The notes: generated from the letters alone by a model not told the origin. DNA of 64,000 bases from Asterella californica (GCA_036924285.1 JAYKYS010000005.1:3720001-3784000), one strand, 5' to 3'; numbered from the stretch's first letter, positions 12,431 to 24,792 are shown. Translations and numbers: made by a program.

Positions 12431-14499
12431 GTGGTGGTTAGCGCGACTTCGTCGACGAGCGACCAAAGAAACCTCGCACATGAGAAGTTACTAAGTGAGG
12501 ATATAAGATGTGAATGGACAGTTCATTTTTTATCTTTTCTTTGCGGATTTACTAGTAACACTCTGACGAAGTTCGACTTCGTCGAAATGTACTGTTTTGC
12601 AAGACGCAACTAGAAGAATTTCCGAACGAAGAATTTTGTATTACTTCATACTTCATCGCAGTTTGATCTTCGCCTGTTGGTCAGATGCGCGAGATGCAGA
12701 CGTCAAAGAAGACACAAGGAACACTGAAGTCTTTCGCAATTGAAGTGACCGGATCTTCGGTAGTATGCAGACGACTTGGAAGACTTGGGCTTATCTTTCT
12801 TGTTGCAGAACTAGGGCATGGTGTCCGTCGAACTCGTCAACAAGATCTTTATCTGCCGAGGACATCATTCGTCAAAACCAAAGAGAAGACCACAGAATTG
12901 GTCGATGCAGAATTGGAGCTTTGTACTCGGCATCGATGAAATAAGTCGATAAGACGATCTAATGTATGACAACACGACTCGGTCAACTTTGGATGAACTG
13001 ACGAAGTACACTGAGTTGTTCACACAGATGCCGATGAGGACGAATGGATTCAAAGTATCTTGTTACCAAGATCCATTCAGGAAGGTAATCGCATGGGCGC
13101 TAAATACGATTTTTAAACCCCACAGGACTTCGTGCCTTACTAATTGACAAGTACACTTCATCGAGCAGATATTGTCCGAGAAGAAGATGCATTGGGCAAA
13201 GATCTTCCATCTGCATGTACGGAAGTTATACAATATATTTGACGAAGTCGGAGCGATGTACTATGCAGCTTTTGTTGCAATATTCTACAAGGGTATGCAC
13301 CTCTTGACACCGGCCGAAGAAGAACTATACGGGCCGAAGGCGTTGAAGGACGAAGAGATAGATTTGGAACCGATGTCACGAAGAGAAGATATGGAGACAC
13401 TCGCACCTTCTGTAGGACCAAGTACGCGGATGAAGAGAAGAAGAACCAAAGATGGGAATCCGGGAGGAGCTACTTCACAAAAGAAGAAGGCAAATAAGTT
13501 AGCGATGGAGACTTCGAATGAAGAAGTTGAAGAACTGGAGGAACCGCATGTACCTTAGAAGTCTTCGTCGGTGGAGATTGTTGGTGAGGTGAGACCGCAA
13601 CAACACCAAGATCAAGCATGAGGTGTAGAGCAAGAGGACTTTGTACTCAAGAGAGTTAATTCGGGAGCGACAAAAGTCCAAGGAGAGAGCCAAGGCGAAG
13701 AACTTTATCTCGAAGAAGTCCGGATATCTCAATGCGACGAGACGACAACTTCGACTCAGAGGGCATGAAGTATCGACAAAGAGCTATTGATGTTTGAACA
13801 TACTCTAGAGTTTTTGAGTGGAGTTGTGTTGCCGATACTCACGCACTTAGATATGTAGCAACAGACATTCAAAGAGGAAGCCAAGGTACAGCTGACCTTA
13901 TTAGAGTTTATGGATTCTGTGTACTTTGGACGTAAGGGTTGGTAGAAGAGAAGCACCAGATGATGACGAAGTTGGATGAGACTTCGGATGAATTGAAGCG
14001 GATGACTTCGAGGAAGAAGGCTCTCTACCAAGTGAAGTCTGAAGAACAGATGAAGTCTTCACAGCAGATTCAAGATTTGGAGGTAAATCTAAACCTGATG
14101 ACTTCCAAGTTTCACGATGTGAGGTCTGAAAGAGACGAGTTGCGTTGCAAGGCAGTCGAGTTGGAAGATCGAGCCATGAAGACCAAAGAGGTGAAGACTT
14201 CGGCAGTGCAAGAGATCAAAGAACTTCGTGGCAGAGTTGATGAGATATTGATTTTGTACTTCACCGCCGAGGTCGATACTTCGGAGAAGGAGTTACTAAT
14301 GCGTCTTCGTATAGAGATGACAACAACACCTGACTCTTCGACGAAGAGTAAGATAGTTAGAGTAGTTGAGAGGATAGTTAAGGAGATGAAGGAGATGAAG
14401 GAGATTAGGAAAACCATTAAACTAACATTTTGTAGTATAGCTAGAGAATTATATTTATGTAGTGTAGGCACTTCTGTTCTGCAATCTAAGGGGATATGA
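12431..14499 (+). pseudogene. F1: decayed coiled-coil element protein
   Basis: Two better-preserved blocks lie in different frames. Block one (13172-13558) has an IFHLHVRKLYNIFDEVG segment, then FYKGMHLLTPAEEELYGP, then a basic, Lys/Arg-rich tail. It matches in spacing the AYIHNYVQTELAYLGT and EDQLAEYGP segments of the element A protein. Block two (13939-14499) is a long heptad-rich coiled coil ending in a conserved tail (YFTAEVDTSEKELLMRL) shared with F2 (YFATNLDTSELKLLQHI). Upstream, 12431-13170 reads poorly. Function is unknown. The block order (globular part, low-complexity linker, coiled coil) could suit a structural Gag-like protein, but that is inference. F1 and F2 also match in their 3' non-coding DNA, so they are copies of one element. 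Confidence 0.6.
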
Positions 14500-14643
14500 T
14501 CGTAAGACGAAGATGTTAATCTTTCTTCTTAGGAAGTGAGATCCGTCATCTTCGAACAAAGTTATATATACGTGTTGTGTTGCTCGTACTTGGGACCTCT
14601 ATGTGTTTGTTGTTTTGGGTTTCTAGTTTTCTGAAGTTTATGA
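14500..14643 (+). repeat. 3' non-coding part of element F1
   Basis: This stretch contains ACCTCTATGTGTTTGTT and TTTTCTGAAGTTTATG. Both recur in order on the minus strand just beyond the F2 reading frame (about 49870-49750), which shows that F copies share DNA outside the coding part. Confidence 0.6.
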
Positions 14644-15280
14644 TGTTGTGCCGTGCATGAGCTCCTACTTGAAAATCAAAATTTGATGCTCATCGCTCCA
14701 AAGACGCTCATAGGATCAAAAATGAGCTTTTTGCACAACTTTGGATCTTCACTTTCATTACCTCGATGGGTAGACTCGTTGTCAGCTTTCCATGAGCACT
14801 TCGTCTACTTCATTTGGACGTCTAGTGGAGAAGTTACGAGACTCGAAAGATGGAAAAAGCAAGCTAGACCTTAGCTTACGGGCTTTTTGCACAACTTTGG
14901 ATCTTCACTTTCATAACATCGATGGGTAGAGCTCGTGGTCAACTTTCCATGGGCACTTAGTCTACTTCATTTGGACGCCTAGTGGAGAAAGTACGAGACT
15001 CGAAAGATAGGAAAAGTAAGCTAGGCCTTAGCTTATTAGCTTTTTGCACAACTTCAGATCTTCACTTTCATTACATCGATGGGTAGAGCTCATTGTCAAC
15101 TTCTCATGGGCACTTTGTCCACTTCATTTTCATCGTCTAGTGGTGAAGTTAAGAGACTCAAAAGAAAGAAAAATCAAGCTAGGCTCTAGTTTACTGTTGT
15201 TGACTGGGTATTTGCGACTCCTAGTGCTATACTAAGGATGCAAAGGGTATGATTGCTCATTATCACGGTACTTCATCATG
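14644..15280 (+). repeat. Diverged partial LTR of family B (B0)
   Basis: It starts TGTTGTGCCGTGCATGAGC and follows the same plan as the 5' third of LTR B1, with GCTCCTACTTGAAAATCAAA and then three tandem units of about 157 bp. The units begin near 14727, 14883 and 15040, each with GCTTTTTGCACAACTT and a GTCTACTTCATTTGGACG core. Similarity to B1 fades after about 15280. It is more diverged from B1, B2 and B3 than they are from one another, so it is an older or distinct subfamily member. Confidence 0.7.
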
Positions 15281-15945
15281 GTACTCATGGCTTTGTACAC
15301 ACTTATTCACCCATGTACACTGAAGGTTGGACGCGCAAGAAAACAAACAAATATTTTTCTTCCATTATTCTTCTCAGCGGACAAAATTAGGTGTCGGAGC
15401 CTACTGCCAAGGCTCCGACACCGTCGTTCTGGAATAATCATACTGAATTGTTCGTGTCTTCCTTGCTTACTGTTGAGGGAAAAAACTTAATTTCTCCTTC
15501 TGTTCGTTTTTTGTGGCTTCTCTGTTGTTGTGGTTTTTAAGCTCCAAAAAAACCGCAGATTTCTATTCTTATTGTTTCCATCCATTCCTCTTGATATTGG
15601 TAGGACATAAACTCATATGGTGAAGTTGGTTTCGACACGAGAAGTAAAGTTGGATATTTATTACGTTTGAAAATTGAGGAGTTCTGAGTGTAGTCCCACT
15701 CTGTCCACGAGAGAAAGACAAACCTCACAGAACAATGGTGTATACAAACTGTAGTCCAACAAAAGCCAACGCGAACCGAATCTGCAGTGTCTTACGTATT
15801 AAAATGAAGCTGCACTGCCTTATGTATTATCAAAGCTATAGTCCTCACAGTCGTGTATTACATAAACCGTTTCAAGTCTACCACTTCACTGCACTTTTCT
15901 CCACAGCGATAACGTCAAGTATATACACTGAGAAACTGAGAGCGG
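15281..15945. other. No gene; spacer with a hairpin
   Basis: Short unrelated open frames only. The one structured element is the 11-bp inverted repeat listed separately. The rest may be unmatched tail of B0 or older sequence between elements. Confidence 0.35.
15391..15421. repeat. Perfect 11-bp inverted repeat (hairpin)
   Basis: GTGTCGGAGCC (15391-15401) and GGCTCCGACAC (15411-15421) are exact reverse complements with a 9-nt spacer. It could fold as a GC-rich hairpin or be the remains of transposon ends. There is no T-run to suggest a terminator. Confidence 0.6.
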
Positions 15946-16044
15946 TGTCGTGTCATGGACCGGCTCCTACATGAAAATCAAATTTCGACTTTTGTCACTC
16001 CAAAGACACTCATGGGAAAGACAAGCTAGGCCCTAGCTTATGGA

Positions 16045-16500
16045 CTTTTGACATCATTTCAGATATCCATTTTCATCACATCAGTGGATAGAGCTCTTTG
16101 TCAGCACTCCATAGGCACGTCGTCTACTTCGCTTGGACGTCTAGTGGATAAGTTACAAGACTCGAAAGATGGGTAAAACAAGCTAGGCCCCAGCTTACGA
16201 GCTTTTGGCACAACTTCGGATCTTCGCTTTTATTGCATCAGTGGATACAACTCCTTGTCATCTTTTCATAGGCATTTTGTCTACTTCGTTTGGACGCCTA
16301 GTGGAGAAGTTACAAGACTCGAAAGATGGGTAAAACAAGCTAAGCCCCAGCTTACGGACTTTTGGCACGACTTCAGATCTTCACTTTCATCGCATAGATG
16401 GGTAGAGCTCGTTGTCAACTTTCCATGGGCATCTTGTCTACTTCATTTGGACACCTACTGGAAAAGTTATGCGACTCGAAAGATGAGAAAATCAAGCTAG
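16045..16500 (+). repeat. 157-bp tandem repeat, three units, inside LTR B1
   Basis: Units start near 16045, 16202 and 16359. Each carries CTTTTG(A/G)CA, a TCAC/CGC..AT.GATG block, a GTCTACTTCGTTTGGAC core and GACTCGAAAGATG. The same triple array occurs in B0, B2 and B3, so it is a fixed part of the LTR. In retroelements such arrays in U3 often act as enhancers; that role here is inference. Confidence 0.75.
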
Positions 16501-17837
16501 GTCCTAGTTTACTTGCTGAGTGGGTATTAGCGGCTCCAGGCGTTATATTAAAGATGCAAGGGGTTAGCTTCCTCATTATCGATGAAAATTGATACGTACA
16601 GAGACTGACGTAAGAGGGTAGCTTAAGGGGTTAGCTTGCGCCTGCGACCTATTAGCGGACGGTTCGAGAGATTTGGAGATCCAATGCAAACGCGCAAGGC
16701 GTCGTTGGGTTCAGAGCTGTGCAAGCTACGCGTTGGTTGAGACGGTTAGTGAAGAGACGGATCGGGGGTTGTGTTATAGGAGAAATTGAGACGCAGGAAG
16801 GAGATTTAGAAATTTCAATGACCTATGAAGGAGAGTTGGACCGTTCAGGCCGTTCCGGAGTCCAAACTTGCTATCCTTGGATCCATCGGGATCAGAACAC
16901 CGAGTTCTACAGGAAATTGAAAACGGTACGAAGTTTCATCGGGCGGTTTGGGAGTTCTGAGTGAAATTGGCTCGCAAAGAAGCGCTTACATCAGATTTTC
17001 GTTCGCATGTGACCTGAGATTGGTTTGTTCTTCGCGATCGGTGAGCCAAGCTCTTCGTTCTTGGTGCCTACGCGATTAGGGAGTCTTTATCTACGCATAG
17101 GAGAAGACCATGTGTGGATTGGATTGTTGGTTTGGGTGTGGCGAGCAAGTTTGAGCCGCAGGGAGCTGATTTACGTTAGTTTTTTGCAACCTGCGATCAA
17201 ATTTCTTGCGTGGTTTTGCAAGGGGAACTCCAAACGGCTTGTTTGGAGTCTCGTTGGGTTCAGGATAGCTAGATCTACCTGCCAAGGAAGACGGATATCA
17301 GTTCAGACGATCCATTTGTGCGGTGTGTGCAGTTTTAAGCCGCAGGGAGGAGTTTTTGAAAGTTCGATCGCCTGCGACCAAAAATCAGCAGTATCTCGGC
17401 TGTTGGGAGTCGGATCTGAAGGTTTCTTAGGCCAACGAGTCAGGGAAGGAGACCCTATCGACATCTGAAGACCGCTCGGCGAAAGGAGGAAGTTCTCAGA
17501 TAGGTTTTTTTTTGTTCCTTCGCTACGGGTTTCGTCCTTTTGAGTTCGTTAGAGTTCCGGTTGGTTATGTACAGCTTGTGGTAGCTAGCTTTAGCTAAGA
17601 GCTTGTACATGAATGCTGTTTGGACTTGGGTTTGAATAGTATGGTGTTGATGCAGCTCATTTTGTTAGCAAAGGGAAGTTTCTCTTGCTTTGAACTACGC
17701 TTTGATGATTTTGGGTCAGGGTTGAGATTCAGGGGTTCGTTTTAGGGGCTTTGAAGCAGATTACAGATCTCTTTGGTCTGTTTCACAGTTTTTGTTCTTA
17801 GGAAGAAAGAACCGGCAGTGTACATACATTGTGAGTT

Positions 17838-17847
17838 GGTATATATA
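17838..17847 (+). promoter_or_regulatory. TATA element of LTR B
   Basis: GGTATATATAGCAACG lies about 125 bp before the LTR end and recurs at the same place in B2 (about 33599). B3 has GGTATATATCGC on the minus strand. It is probably the start of the R region. Confidence 0.5.
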
Positions 17848-17968
17848 GCAACGACGTTCGTTTTCGTGCGTGTTTGTCTCTTTCTTGTCTCTGTTCAGCA
17901 CACTACATCTCCACAGCTAGGAACTTCACGTTTTCTTGGACATCCTTCACGCAATATCCGACATGACA

Positions 17969-20325
17969 ACGATGGTGAACTCGACGTGAAGGTCTGGGGT
18001 GGAGATTTTTGTGTTTGAACTTGGAAGAAGAGATAAACAATGATGAACGAGGATGAAGATGGATACGGTTGTTCATGAGGATGCTGCAGACCTGGGATGA
18101 TGGATATATAGATGCCTTGGGAGGATGGGAGGATGGGAGGATAAGACGAGCCATGACTATGGACGGGATGGACGGATCAGGAGGGATATCAGAGGTGCAG
18201 TTGGATGCAGCAACTACACGTTTGTTTCAAGCTTTCAACTTGTTTTTGCGACAAGAACAACAGAACCAACAAAAAGAAGCTTTGGGGGCAAAGGCGCTTC
18301 GCAAGATGATCGACAAGCTCGATCTATTTGATGAGGTGTTGTAACTACTTGAGATGTTACAAGACGGAGATGAATTTGGATCAGGTATCAGAGAAGGACA
18401 TGATCGAGACATTCGGACTTGCTACGGTGCTTGAGATAAGGGAGCATGTGAAGGGTCTAGCAAAGCGTTTTGGGAGGAACTGGGATACATTTTCACATGC
18501 GCTGATGGAGGAGTAGATCTTGGGAAACTCATATCGAGTAACCAAGAAATCATTTTTGGGATGAGTCAACCGACCTAGCAAGGGTTTACAGCCTACAGAG
18601 CTGTTAAAGGAGTTCGAGAGACAGTTCTCTCAACTATCTCGGGTGGACAAGCTAACCTTAGAGACGTACAAGACAGAGTTGTTTCTTCAAGCTGCTGATG
18701 AACCATGGCAAGAGTGGTTGGAGCTACTTTTTGAGGATGAGGAGGAAGAAGAAGGATTGACAAGGAATTGAGAGGTTGTGCATGAAGCGGTTGAGCTTCT
18801 TGTATGGAGACATACAAGAGAAAAGGTTATAAGGTCGACATCTGTATCATTGAGTACCACACTAGTTCGGATAGTATCTGAGGTTCAACCTCCAGTTTTT
18901 GGTTGTAGAGGAGAAAGATCTAACCATCAAAGACCTACAACAAAAGATGCAAGATCTACAAGCTAAAGTTACTAGGTTGGAGAATAAAGGATCGACGACC
19001 AAGACGATGCTTGTACTCAAATCAGCTTGGGTACATCAGTGCGTATGATGTGATGATACTGATGATCAGCGAGAAGATTGCATCGACTTTGCAGAGTCTT
19101 TGCAACGATAGGTTATTTCTTGAGAGGATGAAAATGTTGAGTTCAGAAGTACAGGTACTCTCCTTCAAATCAACGTTGGTAAAGGAAGAATGAAGAAGTT
19201 TGTGGATGATCACTTTGCGGCACATGCAATTGTAGCTACCGAAGCTACAAATTATGTTACTAGGGTGGAGGAGATTGAGCATGATCTCCATGTGGATGAT
19301 TTGGATGAGCATGTGGATCCAAGCGAGCTCAAGTTGGATACTGCATCCACGATGCAGAGCGAGAAGAAGAGACAAGAAGAGACTTCTTCAGGGAAGCAAG
19401 CTAGGGAGGATAAGGTTCAACAGAAAACTATTCTTCCTGAACTGGCAATGGAGGACGATCTTTCACAACCGGAGGAGATGGTTGAGGTGCAGATAGCGGA
19501 CATGGTTGATCTGGTTGCAGATATATAACAACCAGATATAGAGACAATGATGGATGTGAAGGGAGGTTGAGAGGAGCACATTCGAGATGCACAAGTTGGA
19601 TTCATTTCACGAGAGATCTTGGGTGCAACTTCAAAAGAAGTCCATGATGCCTACATTGACATCATCAAGGACGAATGACCTGCTGAGGATGAAGGAGAGT
19701 GGACAAACGCTCTCGAGGCTACAGATATAGGATGATGGATAAAGATGGCTTACAGGGGAGAAGCCATTGCTGAAGGTGATTATGCTTGAGAGGTTGTGAA
19801 AATTTACATGTGATTAGGGTCGAGAGGATGAGGCTTGAGAGGTTGTAAAGGTTTTCAGAAGAAGAGATCAGAGAGGATGATGGTTGAGGAGAATATCATT
19901 ATACAGTGAGATAATGATGGTTGCGGTTGAGGATTTTGGTTGTAGCAGTGTGGTTCTTTTTTTTCAGAAAACAAAAAAAGAAGAGTTGGATATATACGAT
20001 GACGTGTACAGACTTGAGATTGAGTGTTACAGTCAAGATATGCGGTGATGACTGGGAGGATGGGTGATGTCTACTACGACATTTGGGTCACAAACCTCGA
20101 CGATGAGGTTCTACAAGACTGATGGAAGACATTTCTATTCCTTCTATGTCTTCGCATATTGAAAGATGTGTAGATATAGAGGGGGTGATTGGATGGGAGG
20201 TTGGAGAAGAAAGTCGATGATGGATCTAGGGAAGATCATGACAGGGTAGCAACTTCAAGATGACGATCAGGTTGCTACCTTGAGGATGAGGTTGAATGAG
20301 ATGGGAGAGAGGATGACAAGATGAG
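17969..20325 (+). pseudogene. Element B internal region: broken gag
   Basis: The frames, stitched across several stops, give an LTR-element Gag. There is a glutamine-rich segment (about 18230-18330). A capsid-like part follows with EIREHVKGLAKRFG and later LLKEFERQFSQLSRVDKL (about 18600-18760). A degenerate zinc knuckle sits near 19040-19081, reading C-V-stop-C..DDQREDC, with the Trp codon now TGA and the expected His now Asp. Then comes MKKFVDDHFAAHA (about 19190). I see no protease, reverse transcriptase or integrase before element A interrupts at 20326 or in the 80 bp that resume at 31626. B therefore appears to be a gag-only, non-autonomous element. Confidence 0.65.
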
Positions 20326-22320
20326 TGTGGTGCCCACAAATTACAGGATGCACGAATTTTTGAAATTTTTAAGAATAATAACTTGTTTGTATAACTGAAG
20401 AAGCGTTGTTACTTAAGGTTACGTCTTCCTTAACATGAAGATGATCTTAAGAGTTGTTTGTAATAAGAAGTTGACTTCTTCGGAAGACGACCGTCTTCGG
20501 AAGAGCGTCTTCTCAGTTGCATCTTCAGAAGATGAGAACACGGCGGAAGATGAGAAGACGGCGGAAGACACCTGTCTTCCAGAAGACAGCGATCGCGAAG
20601 GCCAACCGCGAGTTTTCGGGTAAGACAGTAGGTACCTACTGGGACGCACCGAATAGGTAGGTAGGTCGGGAAAGACACCTAAGGTCGAAAACCCTTAATC
20701 TGCGGGGAAGATGCGTAAGGAAGCACATTAGGCACATTCCAACTTTCTGCAGCACAGCGCTTGAGAAGATCGATTGGAGATAGTGAGCTTCGCGAGTTAG
20801 CTTTGAGAGAGGAATCGAGTGAGGACATCGAGGTAGGAGAGAATCAGTTGGCAGCTAGGCGAAGGGCGAGACCGAATTGCTGGGGCACAGAAGGCAAAAG
20901 AGCGAAGGCGTTTCTGTGAGCTCCCGAGAAGCTGACATTGGAGAGCAGCGAGTAGAATCGAAGGTGGAATTGAGGCGTGGCCGGACATTGACAGCAGGCG
21001 CAGTCGTGAGGAGTCGCATTGGAGCTAGGACCAGAGCCAAGAAGCGCGCGGAGGTCGGAGGCAACTCGGGGAGCAGAAGAAGACTGTAGAGGTTCTTTCC
21101 CCTGTTCTTTCTCCTTCCCACTTCTTCTCGCCTTTTCCTGGTATTCCCCGCGCTTCCTTGGTTGTGTGCAGGCAGCCTGATCGATTACCTCCACCTCCCC
21201 TCTTTCCTATTAAGACATTGGGCGCAGAAGCGCTGCCTAATTTCTGCCAGACATCTCCTTACTTCTTCCCGAGCTCAATTCGAGCTTCCCTACTCCTAGC
21301 CCTCAAATTGGAGATCCCAGCTATCAATTTCCCTACCCTACTACCTCTCTACCCCCGAAACTTGGAACAGAAGACGATTCGGAAGATGGGAACATCTTCG
21401 GAAGACGCTTCTTAAACTTGATTGTCTTCGGAAGATCGTCTTCGGAAGTCGACTGAACACAATTCGTATCAAGAGTGGATTTGCTTTGCTTTTGTGTTTA
21501 GAGAGACTTGGTACGAATCTTGAGTGGTGTGGTGAGTTGTTTTGTTATTTCGAGAAGTTGGAAGTCAGGAACTAGGCCTGTGCCTCCCGGTCTTCCAAGC
21601 TTCTCAACTCCACATCTTCCTAGAGAGACTAGAAGACTAGAAGGCTGGCAAAATGAGCGAGAAGACGTGAGGGTCCATTCGGGTCTCTTCTGTTCGATCC
21701 ATAGCAGCCATTCCTTCTTCTTCCCAAGCTTAGAAGACAGTCGTGAGAATACTTGCTGGCAGAATCTGGAGAGAATGGTCGAGGGTCATGTCTTCACACC
21801 GAGCAGTAAGCTTCTCCTGAGTGCGTATGAGAGGTGAGAAGTTAGAAGAACAGAGTGCAATTGTCTTGAGTCTGTTGTGAGGATAGATTGCGTGTATGAA
21901 GACGAAGACAAGTGAGACCAGTGAAGGGAAGTCTGACTTCGGGAGGTCTTCCGAGAAAGACATTGAATCGGAAGCTGTCCCGAGTGTCTTCCCAGAGACC
22001 ACTGTCACCGCAGGAGCCCGCAACCATCTTCTGAACTTGTCATGCACCTATGTTTTGCGAATCTTGTATCTTCTGATAGGAAGTAGGATGTAATGCAAGA
22101 TGGGTTGTCTTCTTGGTAATCCATGCGAGGCCTTGCTTAGATAGGATTGTTTAGAGATAGCTCGGAAGACGAGAGCTATTTAGGAAGTATTGTTAGAATC
22201 CCGGAAGACGGAGTAGCTGTCTTCTGGAAGACTAGTTTCGTCTTCTGAGAAGTAGAAGCTAGACTGTGGGCACTCGGGAAGAACTGAGCCTTCAGCTCAT
22301 AGTAGGTGCTTGTGGTTTAG
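20326..22320 (+). other. Element A long 5' leader
   Basis: About 2 kb lie between the left end and the coding frame, with no convincing coding capacity. Most of it is matched by the second copy (61811-64000). Near 20470-20590 it is crowded with GGAAGAC and GTCTTCC words in both orientations, which can pair with one another. The segment 21100-21410 is pyrimidine-rich and well conserved between copies. Confidence 0.55.
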
Positions 22321-22360
22321 TGCAACAGATCTTCCAGGTATGTCGATGCATCCGTGAGGC

Positions 22361-24454
22361 TTGGTGTTACCAGCGGCAGAATTGGCCGAGACCACTCCTT
22401 TCCTCAAGGAGTTGGGTCTCGACTTCTTCCTGTGGGATTGGAACCTCGCAGATCAAGGGCTTCTGGAGGAGGTGTGGGCAGCGTTGCCACCTCGTAACCG
22501 TGTACCTGCGAAAGCAGGAGTAGCTCGAGGAAGACCGTCTTCTTGGACTGAAGACTGGTGGCGCAAGGCTTTTCACAAGCCTGAGTCCGAGAACCGAGGA
22601 TATTGGTACGAGAAGAAGATCTTGCCTAGGATCGTGAGTTCGTGGCATGTGCCTAGGAGCACCACTTGCCTTTTCGTGGAAGACAGGCAGAGGAGGAACG
22701 GTTGGAAGATCGAATCTTACCAGGAGCCGAAGAAGCGACTTCTGGCGAAGTTGTTTCTGCACCTCTTTCCCAAGGGGAAAGCGCAGAAGACAAGGTACTT
22801 AGGAGATCAGGACGTGGAGTTCCTGGAATCAGTGTGGGATGACGGAGTGTCCATCTACTGAGGCGCGTACATCCACAACTATGTACAGACGGAGCTAGCA
22901 TACTTGGGTACCCCGGCGGGAGGACACTTGACGCCCTTCCTCTGCTACTTGTATGTAGCCATGAGGGATCTTAGGGAAGATCAGCTGGCAGAGTATGGGC
23001 CAACGGAGCGACAGGAGGTGAAGGAGGAGACCTCGGAAGACGATGACCAAGAGGCAGCAGCAACGCCCCCTCTCACTCTGATGCCACAGCTGAGACCCGG
23101 CTCTCACCAGAAGATGCTTCTGGTGAGAGAAGACGAGTCTAGTGGGTCGGAAGACGCCACGTCATTGAGGAAGATGGGTCCCAGAAGTGTACCGAGGACA
23201 CCCATCTCTCTCATTCATTCAGGATCGGAGTCCGACTCGGAAGAAGACCCGCTGAGTACCCGATCAGAGCAGAAGACTGCTTCTGCAATGCCTGGGAGTC
23301 TTCTGAAGACTCCAGAAGACGAAGGATGGATGGGCGCTCCTGCTGCGATGCGAGGAAGCGCAAAGAAGAGAGCCGCTCCTGCCATGAGGAGTCTTCCACC
23401 CCGGAAGATGAGAAGAGTAGCTTCTTCTCGTGCGCAGAAGATGAAGGCCGTAGTGGTGGAAGAGGCTTCCTTGCCTCTGGAAGACGAAGTCGACACCGCG
23501 GAGTGAGTGGTGGAGATGAACTTGTCTTCCGCATGAAGACGACTGGAGGAGTTCAGTGCCTACTTCCAGAAGGAGATCCAGCCAGCTATGGAGTTGCTGG
23601 AGAAGAGAGCGAAGGCACACGAGAAGCCTTTACAACCTGGATTCGGCCTGCGCACCTTGCTGCGACAGGGGGAAGACCAGAAGAAGACGGAGTCGCTGGA
23701 AGCTAGTCTCCGCACCACGGAGAAGCTTGCAGCCAGGTACAAGGCGGAAGCAGCCGCTTCTGCCAAGGAGCTGGTACAGCTTCGGAAGAGCAACCAAGAG
23801 TTGCAAGCGCGGGTACAGCAGCGCAATCAGGAAGTCACCCGAGTGCGGGAGAAGATCACCGCCCTCGCAGAAGAACAGACCATATGGAAGACGCAGCGAG
23901 AAGCCGCGGAAGTGCGAGCTGCAGCTGAGAAGATGCAGAAAGAAGCAGCAGAGGCCCGTGCACAGAAGATGTTGACACAGTCGGTGGAAGCGCTTCGGAA
24001 GAAGTTCAACTACACCGCGTGTAGGAAGTTACTTACCTTAGCTAGAGGATGGGACAGCGAGTCCAAAGCGATGTTGGTGGAATGCCGGGAGAGCATGTTC
24101 AGGTACTTGGATCGACAGATAGAAGGAGTGAAGACACTTTATGGTCTTCCTTCGCTTCCGACACCTACAACCGCATCTTCTCACGCTCCAGCACCATCGA
24201 CTGGATCCGGAATGGAGAAGGAGGAGTTCGACCTCGTTGTGCACTTGGTGGTGACAGCGTTGGAAGCCGAGAAGACTCCAGAAGACGCCTCGGAAGACAA
24301 GATGTCTTCTGGAAGACAGAAAGACGAGCCGTCTTCCCAGGTATTCCGTGTGGAGGAAGCGACTTTCCCGGATCCCCATGAGATCCCCATGGTCCCTAGT
24401 CCCGCACCCGTGCCTCAGAAGACGGAAGAAGCACCGGTCGACTCCGCTTCCTAG
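22361..24454 (+). pseudogene. Element A protein: globular N-part, coiled-coil C-part
   Basis: A single frame runs about 698 codons and is broken by three stops, all TGA: 22859-22861, 23504-23506 and about 23537. Around the first stop it reads DDGVSIY-stop-GAYIHNYVQTEL, where a Trp is likely. Layout: a Trp-rich globular part (LGLDFFLWDWN, TEDWWRKAFHK, LFLHLFPKGK, about residues 1-230); a low-complexity Glu/Ser/Lys/Arg stretch; a coiled coil rich in Ala, Glu and Lys (about 23590-24000); then a compact tail (KLLTLARGWDSESKAML). It shares segment order and the AEYGP/LYGP landmark with F1. I do not recognise the family; plant transposon-associated proteins are the nearest guess. The frame is otherwise open, so decay is recent or some stops are artefacts. 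Confidence 0.6.
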
Positions 24455-24792
24455 AAGACGCTTCTGTCTTCCGAAGCAGAAGCCGAAGCCGAGGAAGACG
24501 CAGCATCAGCGACAGTAGAGCCAGCAAGAGACGATGAGGAGGAAGCCACTTCAGTGACACCCGAGGTAACTGCAGGGCTTTTTAGCTTATCAGAAGCCGC
24601 ATTAGGAGCTCCGATAGGAGCAGATCAGGTAGAGATTGCCTCCGTGCAATCTGAGTAGTTAGTAACTTCATTCACAATTCCAAATATAGTAGAATCGAAC
24701 ATGCTATCTTAAGGGTGGCAGTTTTTCCATGTAATATTGTTAGGACATCATGTGGCAGCATAGGTAGCGTAGGAAGGACAAGGTGGATGGCC
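24455..24792 (+). other. Element A sequence left of the copia insertion
   Basis: The reading continues after the TAG at 24452 with an acidic, Ala/Glu-rich frame to about 24658 (EADQVEIASVQSE). This may be a read-through tail of the protein. Non-coding sequence then leads up to the AATTC target site at 24793. Confidence 0.4.

Larger units (their letters stand above)
15946..17968 (+). repeat. 5' LTR of element B (copy B1)
   Basis: This 2023-bp LTR is bounded by TGTCGTGTC and GACATGACA. It is closely matched by B2 (31706-33729, same strand) and by B3 (59530-61550, opposite strand), all within three bases of the same length. The first 550 bp hold three tandem units of 157 bp. A TATA element lies near 17838. 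The left flank reads GCGG, while the base pairs right of B2 read GTGG. This fits a 4-bp target duplication with one C-to-T change at a CpG. Gag-like sequence follows at once, so I read B1 as the 5' LTR. Confidence 0.85.

Noticed and set aside
22367..23620. Long minus-strand frames opposite the element A protein
   Set aside because: They are shadows of the plus-strand frame and share no motif with the related F proteins.
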